From: Flavobacteriales bacterium
GTDB taxonomy: Bacteria > Bacteroidota > Bacteroidia > Flavobacteriales_F > PHOS-HE28
NCBI GenBank assembly: GCA_020635725.1
Contig: JACJZF010000014.1
Location: 6,653-70,652 of the forward strand
Direction: 5' to 3'
Length of the DNA: 64,000 nt
The position numbers were made by a program, and so were the translations under genes. The notes beneath the pieces are model-generated. The model was given only the letters and a program-made list of their open reading frames with translations. It ran no database searches and was not told the origin of the DNA. The number at the start of each line of letters is the position of its first letter. Position 1 is the stretch's first letter. Below, piece by piece: positions 7,558-15,515 of the stretch.

Positions 7558-8103
7558 TCAGAAGGTCGCGGTGGCCACTCCGGCCAAGCGGGTCTGAATG
7601 TGATCGAGGTAATGCTCGCTGTGGTAGAAGCCGCCTTCCTCCTCGTTCCACCGCACGATGGCCGAAGGGAAATCGGTGTAGAAGGGGTCGATGCCCTGCG
7701 TGCTCAACGGCTGCAGGTTCACGAAGCAGAGGTAGTCCGGGTAGTCGACCACGTTCTCCGGGAGCTTCGTATCGATGTAGAGCATCTTGTCCTGGTAACC
7801 CTCCCTCTTCACCTGAACGGTGTAGAACTGGTTGATATCGAGCTCCAGCGTGAAGCGGCCTTTCTTGTCGGTCTGCAAGGTGCCCAGCTGCTCGTTGTCG
7901 CGGAATAGCACCAGGCTGGCCTCGGCGGTCTCCTGGCCATTCAGGGTCACTTCGCCCTGCACGGGGACATACCAGCCCTCGGCCTGATCGCGACGGTCGA
8001 CGAGCTTACCGCCTTTCTTGCCTTGCGCGAAGCAGCTTCCGGCGGCGAGCAGCAGAAGTGCTGCCGCCAATGACTTGCTCAGAGGAATGTTGAAGTTTGC
8101 CAT
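7558..8103 (-). CDS. secreted protein with carboxypeptidase regulatory-like domain
   Basis: 181 aa with a signal peptide (hydrophobic AAALLLLAAGSCFA, cleavage near AQG). The middle (about residues 48-110) looks like a carboxypeptidase-D regulatory-like beta-sandwich: VQGEVTLNGQETAEASLVLF, then GTLQTDKKGRFTLELD and YTVQVKREGY. The C-terminal third was not recognised. It lies 47 bases downstream of the hybrid kinase gene on the same strand and could be the last member of that operon. The domain call is by eye. Confidence 0.7.
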   Translation of the reverse strand: MANFNIPLSKSLAAALLLLAAGSCFAQGKKGGKLVDRRDQAEGWYVPVQGEVTLNGQETAEASLVLFRDNEQLGTLQTDKKGRFTLELDINQFYTVQVKREGYQDKMLYIDTKLPENVVDYPDYLCFVNLQPLSTQGIDPFYTDFPSAIVRWNEEEGGFYHSEHYLDHIQTRLAGVATATF

Positions 8104-8150
8104 GGAGAGTTCGTTCAGGCGTTGTACGCCGGATGAGGCCTGGGGTTACA

Positions 8151-9689
8151 TCAGGCCACCTGGCTGAAGGGGGCCTGGCGCGATCGGGCTGCTGCTTTCG
8201 GCAACCGCACATGGATGGCTGTCCCCTGGTTCACGGCGCTTTCGGCCCACACCTCGCCGCCGTGCTTGGCGACCACCCGCTGAACGATGGCCAGGCCTAC
8301 GCCTGTGCCCTCGAACTGATCCGCTTTGTGCAGGCGCTTGAACACGCCGAAGGCCTGGTCCTTGTGCTGAGCCTCGAAGCCCACGCCGTTGTCCTTCACG
8401 ATCAGGTGGTCGTGGTCCGGTTCATCACGGTGCTCGATCGCGATCCGTGGCGAAGCCTTGGTCCGAGTGAATTTCAGTGCATTGGAAAGCAGGTTGTGCA
8501 GCAGCACTTTGAGCATGGGGGCGTCCGCCAGCACCTGAGCCTCGTCTGTCACGTCCAGGCTCACCTGGGCGCGTCGGTCCTGTGGCACGATGTCCTCGAC
8601 GGATTCGAGCACGAGCTCGCGCAGGGGTACGGCCTTGCGCTCCAGCTCACGGGTGTTGGTCTGCGAGAAGCGCAGCAGGTCATCGACCAACTGGATCATG
8701 TGCCGCGCGCCACGCTCGATGCGATCGGCGAAGGGCAGGCACTCCCCGAGCGCAGGATTCCCCTCCGCCGTGTGGCGCAGCAGTTCGCTCAGGGCGGCGA
8801 TGTTCTTGAGCGGTGAGCGCAGGTCGTGCGCCACGGAGTAGGAGAAGGAGCCCAGGTCCTCGAGCGCCTCGAGCAATTGCGAGGTGCGGGCCGCCACGCG
8901 TCGGTCCAGGTCGGCATTGAGCTTCTCCAGGCGCTTCTGCTCCTGCTTGCGGTCGGAGATGTCCTTGATGATGGCCTGGAACACGTCGCGGTGCCCATCC
9001 TGCGCGCCCATGTAGGTGGCGGTCATCAGGCAATCGATGGTGCTGCCGTCAGGCGTGCGCAGAGTAAGGTCCACATTCACGAAATCCTTGCCAGCGCGGT
9101 GGCTCCTCAGGTTGCGCACCAGCTCCTTCGGGTCCTCGAGATACGAGGTGAAGCGTTGGCGCAGCAGCTGCTCACGCGGCAGGCCGATCAAGCGCGCGCA
9201 GGCGGCGTTCACCTCCAGCACGGCGCCGCGGTGGTTCACGATCACAATGGGATCGGCGCTGGCCTCGAAGACCTGCGTGTAGCGGTCCAGCAGCACCTCC
9301 TTCTCCGAGCGCAAGCGCTGGATCTCGAAGGCCTGGTTGATGCGCAGGCGCAGGTCGTTCTCATCCCATGGCTTCGTGGCATAGGCATAGATGCCGCCAT
9401 CGTTCACGGCGCGCACCACGGCCTCCAGGTCGGAATAGCCGGTGAGCAGCATGCGCATGGCGCGCGGATGCTCCTGCCGCGCCACCGCCAGGAACTCGCT
9501 GCCGCTCATGCCCGGCATGCGCTGGTCGGAGATGATCACATGGATCTCCTCCCGGGCCAGCACTTCCAGCGCCTCAGCGCCGCTGCCGGCGATGAAGACA
9601 TCCATCTCGCGGCGGAAGGAGGCCTTGAACGCCTTCAGGTTGTGCTCCTCGTCGTCCACGAAGAGCACGCGGATACGGTCGTGTGCCAT
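8151..9689 (-). CDS. hybrid receiver-PAS-histidine kinase
   Basis: 512 aa. An N-terminal receiver domain has phospho-acceptor Asp55 (VIISDQRMPGMSG) and Lys106 (YATKPWD), the subtype often found next to RpfG-like or kinase partners. A PAS domain follows (about 137-250), then a coiled segment and HisKA with His288 (SYSVAHDLRSPL). HATPase motifs are NLLSNALKF, VKDNGVGF and GTGVGLAIV. There is no transmembrane segment, so it should be cytosolic. It starts 3 bases after the stop of the 7TMR-DISM kinase, which suggests co-translation and a phosphorelay from that kinase to Asp55. Confidence 0.9.
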   Translation of the reverse strand: MAHDRIRVLFVDDEEHNLKAFKASFRREMDVFIAGSGAEALEVLAREEIHVIISDQRMPGMSGSEFLAVARQEHPRAMRMLLTGYSDLEAVVRAVNDGGIYAYATKPWDENDLRLRINQAFEIQRLRSEKEVLLDRYTQVFEASADPIVIVNHRGAVLEVNAACARLIGLPREQLLRQRFTSYLEDPKELVRNLRSHRAGKDFVNVDLTLRTPDGSTIDCLMTATYMGAQDGHRDVFQAIIKDISDRKQEQKRLEKLNADLDRRVAARTSQLLEALEDLGSFSYSVAHDLRSPLKNIAALSELLRHTAEGNPALGECLPFADRIERGARHMIQLVDDLLRFSQTNTRELERKAVPLRELVLESVEDIVPQDRRAQVSLDVTDEAQVLADAPMLKVLLHNLLSNALKFTRTKASPRIAIEHRDEPDHDHLIVKDNGVGFEAQHKDQAFGVFKRLHKADQFEGTGVGLAIVQRVVAKHGGEVWAESAVNQGTAIHVRLPKAAARSRQAPFSQVA

Positions 9690-9692
9690 GGG

Positions 9693-11774
9693 TCAAGCGC
9701 GTTTGGCGGCGCTGCGCTCACGGCGGAGCGGCAGACTGATGAGGAACTCGGTGCCCACCCCGGGCTGGCTCTGCACCTCGATGGAGCCGCCGTGGTCGTT
9801 GATGATGCCGTACACGATCGCGAGTCCGAGCCCGGTGCCCTCGCCCACCGGCTTGGTGGTGAAGAAGGGGTCGAAGATCCGCGCGATCGTCTCGTCGTTC
9901 ATGCCGATGCCGGTATCGGAGATGCGCACGTGCACCTGGTCCTCGAACAGGCTGGTGCTCGCCGACACCACGCGGGGGCGGCCATCGGCACGGGCGAGGG
10001 TGGCTTGCGCCGCATTCGTAAGGATGTTCATGAAGACCTGGTTCACCTTCCCCGGGAAGCACTCCACTTTGGGGATCTCGCCGAGTTCCAGGCGCAGCTC
10101 CACCTTGTCGCGGTACTGCGGCCCCAGCACGGTCATGGTGCTGCGCAGCCCCTCGTTGAGGTCGGCCTCCTTCAGGTCGTTCTCATCGAGCCGGGAGAAG
10201 TTGCGCAGGCCGCGCACGATCTCGGCCGTGCGCGAGGCGCCTTCGGCCACGCTCGCGATGATGCCGTCCAGCTCTTCAATGGCCTCGCCGACGCCCATCC
10301 GTGCTTCCTCCTCGCGCACGCGGCTGAGCGCCTCGGCGGTCTCGGCGGCGCGGTACTCCTGGATCACATGCACCACCTCGCTGATGTTGCGCCGCAACGG
10401 GGCGATGTTGCTGGTGATGAAGTTCACGGGGTTGTTGATCTCGTGCGCGATGCCCGCCGTGAGCTGACCCAAGGAGGCCATCTTCTCGCTGTTCACCAGC
10501 TGGGTCTGCGTGCGCTTCAGCGTGTCGTTCGATTCCTGCAGCGCCGCGGTGCGCTCACGCACCTTCTGCTCGAGCACTTGATTCTGCTCACGGATGAGGC
10601 GCTCCTTCTCACTTCGGAGCACGTTGATTCTGTCGGCCAGGCCGAATGAAAGAAGAACCCCTTCGAGAGCTGAACCGATGGGCATGGCGAACTGGGTCAG
10701 GCGATTGAACGGGAGCACGCCCGCATCCTTCAGCACGAATACCAGCACACCGACCAAGAAGGCCGACCATGCCAGCAGGAAATAGCGTGCTTGCCTCGAA
10801 CCCTTGCGAGCTCCCACGATTCCCATCAGGAGGAGATAGATTGCCGTCCAACCCGTAATGGCTTGTGCGAACTGGTACCCGACCCATGAATCGACGAAGC
10901 AGTATAACGCCATGTCAAGGCCAATCAACGCATAGAAGATCGGCACGAGCCTATGAAGCCGAGGCATGAGCTCTTTGGTGCCGATAAAACGGCGAGCGAA
11001 CTCCATTCCGAATACCACGGCGAGCAGAGCGAAGATGATGGACGAATGGGCGTTGAACCACGCCGAGTCCCCGAGGAGATCCAGGGGGCCGAATCCGAGA
11101 AACGAGAGCTGGGCGGAAGCGATGATCAGTATGTAGCCCACGTACAGGAAGTAGCTCCTGTCTCGAGTCGATAGAAAGATGAAGAAGTTGTACAGGGCCA
11201 TGGCGATCAAGGCACCTGCGTACACGCCGATCCAGGCAAGCGATGTTGATTGAGCTGTGCTGGTGTTAGCCGCCGTGGCGACGAGCAAGGGAACGTGAAT
11301 CGGCTTGAATCCGCGTACCCGAAGGAAGAACTCCTCCTCTGCCGAAGGTGCTATCGGCAGCGTGATTTGGAATCCGCTTTCAACTCCGAATTGGGATTCA
11401 GCCTCCGCTAGCCTTCCACCATGGGCGATGTGCTTCGGAATCCTTCCGTGAATGTGATAGAGGTCTAGTTCGTCTATCTCGGCATACGGGATGCTGAGAA
11501 TCAGGTTGGGCTCGTCAGAATCATTCAGAATCCTGAATCGTATCCAATGCGCGCTCCGAGAAACACCCAAGTTGGGAACCTCCGCTTCAGAGGGCGCGAA
11601 ATGGGCGGTGCGCAGCACCTCCTCTGGTGCCATCAAGCCCGTGCTGTCCTGGAATAGTGCAGCATGCTGCCCAATGGACCGCTCGGCGTCCGAAGGATAG
11701 ACCGCGGTCATTTGACCTACGGCAACCTGTGCCGATACCGCCACGCAAGCGACAAGAAGAGCAAGCTTCGACAT
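9693..11774 (-). CDS. 7TMR-DISM membrane sensor histidine kinase
   Basis: 693 aa. A signal peptide (to about residue 21) is followed by a periplasmic 7TMR-DISM extracellular beta-domain (about 25-170, with VPNLGVSRSAHWIRF), seven membrane helices (about 180-385), a coiled coil (385-430), HisKA with His444 (LTAGIAHEINNPVNF) and an HATPase domain (NILTNAAQA, ISDTGIGM, GTGLGLAIVYGI). The kinase half is GC-rich, whereas the sensor half (about 10,620-11,770) is visibly less so, as is the GNAT gene upstream. Ligand unknown. Confidence 0.92.
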   Translation of the reverse strand: MSKLALLVACVAVSAQVAVGQMTAVYPSDAERSIGQHAALFQDSTGLMAPEEVLRTAHFAPSEAEVPNLGVSRSAHWIRFRILNDSDEPNLILSIPYAEIDELDLYHIHGRIPKHIAHGGRLAEAESQFGVESGFQITLPIAPSAEEEFFLRVRGFKPIHVPLLVATAANTSTAQSTSLAWIGVYAGALIAMALYNFFIFLSTRDRSYFLYVGYILIIASAQLSFLGFGPLDLLGDSAWFNAHSSIIFALLAVVFGMEFARRFIGTKELMPRLHRLVPIFYALIGLDMALYCFVDSWVGYQFAQAITGWTAIYLLLMGIVGARKGSRQARYFLLAWSAFLVGVLVFVLKDAGVLPFNRLTQFAMPIGSALEGVLLSFGLADRINVLRSEKERLIREQNQVLEQKVRERTAALQESNDTLKRTQTQLVNSEKMASLGQLTAGIAHEINNPVNFITSNIAPLRRNISEVVHVIQEYRAAETAEALSRVREEEARMGVGEAIEELDGIIASVAEGASRTAEIVRGLRNFSRLDENDLKEADLNEGLRSTMTVLGPQYRDKVELRLELGEIPKVECFPGKVNQVFMNILTNAAQATLARADGRPRVVSASTSLFEDQVHVRISDTGIGMNDETIARIFDPFFTTKPVGEGTGLGLAIVYGIINDHGGSIEVQSQPGVGTEFLISLPLRRERSAAKRA

Positions 11775-11813
11775 GCGGCGTTATACGCCAATCATGCCGA
11801 TCAGGGTTCTGTA

Positions 11814-12554
11814 CTACGCCGCAAAGTGCCTGATAGCAGCCTCGAGGTCCAGATAAAGCTGTGAGATAGGGTCGATCAAGAGGTCATACGACACTTCGAG
11901 GCTCTCCTTCTTGGGCACTTCGACCTGGACTTGCCTAGGCCGCATCCGCAAGCTCAGTATTCGGTGACGAAGCTCCGAGGTGGCATGCGTAACGGTCTTT
12001 ACATCCGGTATCACCATCACGTAGGACTTGATCCCCGGAATAGGGTAGTTGAACTCGCCTTGATCACCCACGCTCCGTACGGGAACGAATCCGACGGAGG
12101 AGCAGTACGGTGCGATATACTGGGCGACGAAGCAGGCCATATGGGATAGATCCGCCTGGCCAGCGGTCGCAACCGCAGCTGTAATGAGCAGGAATGGCAC
12201 TCCGCGTCCCGCGAATCGCTCTGCATTCCAAAGAGCGCCGAGCTCTGCGTTACCAGCCGCCTCAAGCGGAGCCAGTACCGGCCTGAGCCTCGGTTCCTTC
12301 GTGTCGAGGGCGATCTCCATCGGCATGGGTACATCAGGCCGCGCCCGTTGCAGTCGAATGCCCGCGACCATCCCCAACTCTGCATGCATGGCCGCGAATA
12401 CGATCGTGTCCGCGTCTCGCATCCAGGCGTCATCGTATTTCACCACGGTAGAAACACCGATGTCCGTGAGCACACGCGCGTGCTCGATCGCGTATTGTCG
12501 GCAGAGCTCAGGCTCATCGATCGCACGGAAGGCGCGTATGGTGATCTTCTCCAT
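11814..12554 (-). CDS. GNAT / acyl-homoserine-lactone-synthase-like acyltransferase
   Basis: 246 aa from the ATG at 12554, one base after the stop of the upstream gene; a longer start at 12581 would overlap that gene. The layout resembles autoinducer synthases and FeeM-like N-acyl amino acid synthases: a mobile N-terminus with WMRD, then GMVAGIRLQRA (like the GCARL strand of LuxI proteins), AELGALWNAERFAG (like the E-S-R-F motif) and a C-terminal GNAT half. I infer it makes an acylated small molecule; substrate unknown. Composition is less GC-rich than the flanks. Confidence 0.7.
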   Translation of the reverse strand: MEKITIRAFRAIDEPELCRQYAIEHARVLTDIGVSTVVKYDDAWMRDADTIVFAAMHAELGMVAGIRLQRARPDVPMPMEIALDTKEPRLRPVLAPLEAAGNAELGALWNAERFAGRGVPFLLITAAVATAGQADLSHMACFVAQYIAPYCSSVGFVPVRSVGDQGEFNYPIPGIKSYVMVIPDVKTVTHATSELRHRILSLRMRPRQVQVEVPKKESLEVSYDLLIDPISQLYLDLEAAIRHFAA

Positions 12555-12555
12555 A

Positions 12556-14853
12556 TCAGGCGGGGGATTTGGTTCGGGCAATAACAGCCGAAGTCGGGCG
12601 TCGCAGGCTTCGGGCGGTGGGAGATGGGGCGTAGGAGAGCCGCATCATGAAGACCGGCTCATCCGTTTCGAGCGCGAAGATCTCGCGCATCCGGTCACGT
12701 AGTTGTAAGAGTTGGCGCTGGAACGGTTCAGACATGCCCTTGCCGCCAGCGAAGCGAACATGGTGCGAGAGCAGGATGGGCGCGGCGCAGGGATGCACGG
12801 CGATGCCTTGTGCCGATGCCGCCAGCCAGGCCCGTTGCATGGCCCTGCCTGCTTCGAGCAAGCCGCTCGCATCAGGCCGGCGTGTGGCGATCAGCATCAA
12901 TCCGGAGGCCGACTGGAACTGCTCGCGGGTCATTTTCATGAATCCACGACCCGCATCCCACTCAGCCAATAGGTCCATGGCTGCCCGGTCGGCCGCCACA
13001 CGGAACCCGACTTCCTCGGTGCTCTTCAGTTCGAGGGTACCGATCTCCAAGCCATCCAAGGGGCGCTCTTCCGAACGGGAGGTCCAGCGGAGCTCTTTGC
13101 GGAACAGGTCATGGTGGCCCAGCGGATGCAGCACGCGCAGCCGTTCGGCACCGCCGATGACCTCGGCCATGTCGGCCAACGCGTCCCGGTGGTCGAGCAT
13201 GTGCAGGCTGCAGTCCGGCACCTGGGCGACCGCCTCAGCGATCAGCGTGGTCGCCTCTTTCGGCAATGCACGGGCATCGCCTTTCTTCCGATTGGTGCAT
13301 CGCAAGGCCAGGTTAGCCGCCAGCGGGTCGGCGCTGGTTCGGCCGCTCAGCTGCACCCGGGCAACGAGCCGATGGTCTCCCGTCGGGTAGGCATCGATCC
13401 GCAGAGCGAGGCCCATGGTTGAGGCCTCCAGACGGATGTTCTCGAGGCAGGCGCCCATGTCCATGGCAGGTATCAACCGACCGCCATCCAAAGGCGAGTC
13501 CCCACGCTCCGCGTCGTGGAAGACCAGCAAGCAGCCTTCGCGCAGCATGAATCGCCAGGGCTGGAGGTTCCCCGCAGAAGGGGCCATGATGGCGGCACTC
13601 ACCAGGCGATCGAACTGTTCCTGCGACAGCGGGTCGCTGGGCACCGTTTCCAGCTTGTTCGCCAGCGCCGTCATCAGCTCATCGGACATTGGTTCCGCAC
13701 CAGGGAGGGGGGGCTGGCCCTTCGCGTTGGGTCCGCCTCCCCGGTCTTGAAGGAGCTCCTCGGGGTCGATGAACCAGCGTCCGCTGCTGGTGAACTGCCC
13801 GAGCGCCATGCGACGGTGCAGGTCCGCCACGAGCGCGCCGCCCAGCACCACCGAGCTGGCCAACTGGGGCCAGGTGCCAACGGTGCTCTCGATCTCCAGC
13901 ATGCTGGCTTTCATCCGCACGCTCATGGTATCCAGACCGATCACGGGGATCACGAAGGGCAGTTTCTCCTCGTTGGTGCGAGCCTTCGCCGCTTGAGCCA
14001 GGTCGAGGTGGGCCACCAGGCCGTGCAGGATTGGGCGCTCCGGTTCCAAATCGAAGCGCTCCACGTCGATCAGCCCGCGGTCGCTCGTATCCATCACCAC
14101 CGGCACGCGCAATTCCTTCGCTTTCTGTCGAGCCAGGATTTTCACGGCCACGCTGTCGCACTCCTCTACCAGCAGATCGAGCTTGCCGCCGCGGGTGAAG
14201 AAGTCCTCGAGGTTGCCCTCGGTGATGCCTTCCGGATAGACGGTGACCTGCAGGAAGGGGTCGATCTCCGCGATCTCCCGCGCTACGTTCACGGTCTTGT
14301 TGAGTCCCAACGACTGCACCCCGCTGCGGATGCGGTTGAGGTTGCTCAAGTCCAGCGTGTCGAAATCGGCCAGGCGCAGCTCGCCGAAGCTCCGCTCCAT
14401 GGCCAATGCCAGGCTCACGCTCTGCCCCACGCTCAACCCGATCACGCCGACCCGCTTGCCGGACAATATGGCCTGTTCATCCTTGGTGATCTTGTTACGG
14501 TTGCGGTCCGTGCGCACGAGCGCGAATTCCGCCTCGTCGAGCAGGTGTACCAGTCGATGCGACCAAGGGTAGTGGACCCACACCCCGTATTCCTCGGCCG
14601 GCACGCCCGCCAGGTGAGCCCGCGCCGCTTCATCCAGCGCCGCCGCTTCCCACTTCACCGACGGGTTCAATGCCTTCACGAGCTCACGCAGTTGGCTGTG
14701 CAGGTGGTCGTGGACCACGATCCTGGGATCTCGCTGGAGCAGATCTTGAAGTACAGCTTGACCCTCTGCGCTGGACGGCCTGATTATCACAGGCCTATGC
14801 GAGTGCAGGTCCGGTTGGAAGGCACCGTTCAGCGCTTCAGTCCAAGCGTTCAT
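12556..14853 (-). CDS. Rv1355c-like ThiF (E1-like) / nitroreductase fusion
   Basis: 765 aa. The N-terminal half is an E1-like adenylating fold: GKRVGVIGLSVGQ (132-144, nucleotide loop), LADFDTLDLSNLNRIR (161-176, with the Asp and Arg of ThiF/MoeB) and VEECDSV. The C-terminal half is a nitroreductase-like flavin domain with APSAGNLQPWRF (424-435) and GLMLIATRR. The family is known as Rv1355c-type, without an established function. ThiF plus nitroreductase domains also occur in azol(in)e peptide pathways, but no YcaO gene is present here. It heads a four-gene operon with the GNAT protein and two kinases. Confidence 0.87.
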   Translation of the reverse strand: MNAWTEALNGAFQPDLHSHRPVIIRPSSAEGQAVLQDLLQRDPRIVVHDHLHSQLRELVKALNPSVKWEAAALDEAARAHLAGVPAEEYGVWVHYPWSHRLVHLLDEAEFALVRTDRNRNKITKDEQAILSGKRVGVIGLSVGQSVSLALAMERSFGELRLADFDTLDLSNLNRIRSGVQSLGLNKTVNVAREIAEIDPFLQVTVYPEGITEGNLEDFFTRGGKLDLLVEECDSVAVKILARQKAKELRVPVVMDTSDRGLIDVERFDLEPERPILHGLVAHLDLAQAAKARTNEEKLPFVIPVIGLDTMSVRMKASMLEIESTVGTWPQLASSVVLGGALVADLHRRMALGQFTSSGRWFIDPEELLQDRGGGPNAKGQPPLPGAEPMSDELMTALANKLETVPSDPLSQEQFDRLVSAAIMAPSAGNLQPWRFMLREGCLLVFHDAERGDSPLDGGRLIPAMDMGACLENIRLEASTMGLALRIDAYPTGDHRLVARVQLSGRTSADPLAANLALRCTNRKKGDARALPKEATTLIAEAVAQVPDCSLHMLDHRDALADMAEVIGGAERLRVLHPLGHHDLFRKELRWTSRSEERPLDGLEIGTLELKSTEEVGFRVAADRAAMDLLAEWDAGRGFMKMTREQFQSASGLMLIATRRPDASGLLEAGRAMQRAWLAASAQGIAVHPCAAPILLSHHVRFAGGKGMSEPFQRQLLQLRDRMREIFALETDEPVFMMRLSYAPSPTARSLRRPTSAVIARTKSPA

Positions 14854-14926
14854 TGTTCAGTTCAGATGGGTGTAGAGCGGCACCCAAGATGTCTGAGGCG
14901 GGGTAAATCTAATCAACGGCGAATTA

Positions 14927-14946
14927 TCAACAATTTTTCAACAATT
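14927..14946. promoter_or_regulatory. direct repeats TCAACAATT in the divergent regulator spacer
   Basis: Two exact TCAACAATT copies at 14927-14935 and 14938-14946, 11 bp apart (about one helical turn), lie in an unusually AT-rich spacer between the divergent ThiF-nitroreductase and receiver genes. A candidate regulator site; no protein is assigned. Confidence 0.35.
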
Positions 14947-14986
14947 CTTCGAGTAACCTCCTGCAAGCCCCTGCGTTTCAGCCTGT

Positions 14987-15475
14987 ATGAACGCGCTAGC
15001 CAAGGACTTCAACCCAGCTGAACTGCCTGTGGTGCTTTTCGTTGACGACGATGCCGGCAATAGGCAAGCCTTCCATGCGGCATTCCGCCATCACATGCAG
15101 GTCCTGCTCGCTGCCGATCTGCACGAGGCTTGGCTGCAGCTCACATCGCATGAGGTGCACGTGGTGATCGCTGACCAGCGCATGCCGAACACCACCGGCA
15201 GCGAGCTGCTGACCCTGGTGAAGGAGCGATTCCCCAAGGTGCGGCGCATGCTGGTGACGGCCTATGCCGATCTGGAGGCGATCATCGACGCGGTCAACAA
15301 CGGCGGCGTTTCGAAGTACTTCGCGAAGCCGTGGGTCAATGACCAGGTCGTGAAGGCTGTCAACGAAGCCGTGTCCGAGATCCAGGCCGAAGCCCGCGCG
15401 GCTGAATACACCGAGCGCCTGCTCGAGGCGAACCGGCAACTCGAATTCGCCCTACGGCAACGACTCTTATCCTGA
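14987..15475 (+). CDS. single-domain response regulator
   Basis: 162 aa receiver domain with acidic pocket Asp20-Asp22, phospho-acceptor Asp63 (VVIADQRMPNTTG), Thr91 (LVTAYADLEA) and Lys114 (YFAKPW). The C-terminus is a short helix with no output domain. The receiver resembles that of the hybrid kinase at 8151 (shared LEA...AVN.GG and KPW). It is divergent from the ThiF-nitroreductase operon and is a likely partner of its kinases. Confidence 0.9.
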   Translation: MNALAKDFNPAELPVVLFVDDDAGNRQAFHAAFRHHMQVLLAADLHEAWLQLTSHEVHVVIADQRMPNTTGSELLTLVKERFPKVRRMLVTAYADLEAIIDAVNNGGVSKYFAKPWVNDQVVKAVNEAVSEIQAEARAAEYTERLLEANRQLEFALRQRLLS

Positions 15476-15497
15476 GCGGATAGCTGCAGGCGCGGGA

Positions 15498-15505
15498 TAA
15501 ATTCG
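15498..15505 (+). promoter_or_regulatory. -7-like box (TAAATTCG) of bshC
   Basis: TAnnTTTG-like octamer 10 bases upstream of the bshC ATG. Confidence 0.35.
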
Positions 15506-15515
15506 CCCGCCCCTG

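Noticed and set aside
8826..10649. 607-residue plus-strand open frame
   Set aside because: It is antisense to the two kinase genes, has the His/Ala/Gly/Leu-rich composition of a GC-rich shadow frame and shows no domain.
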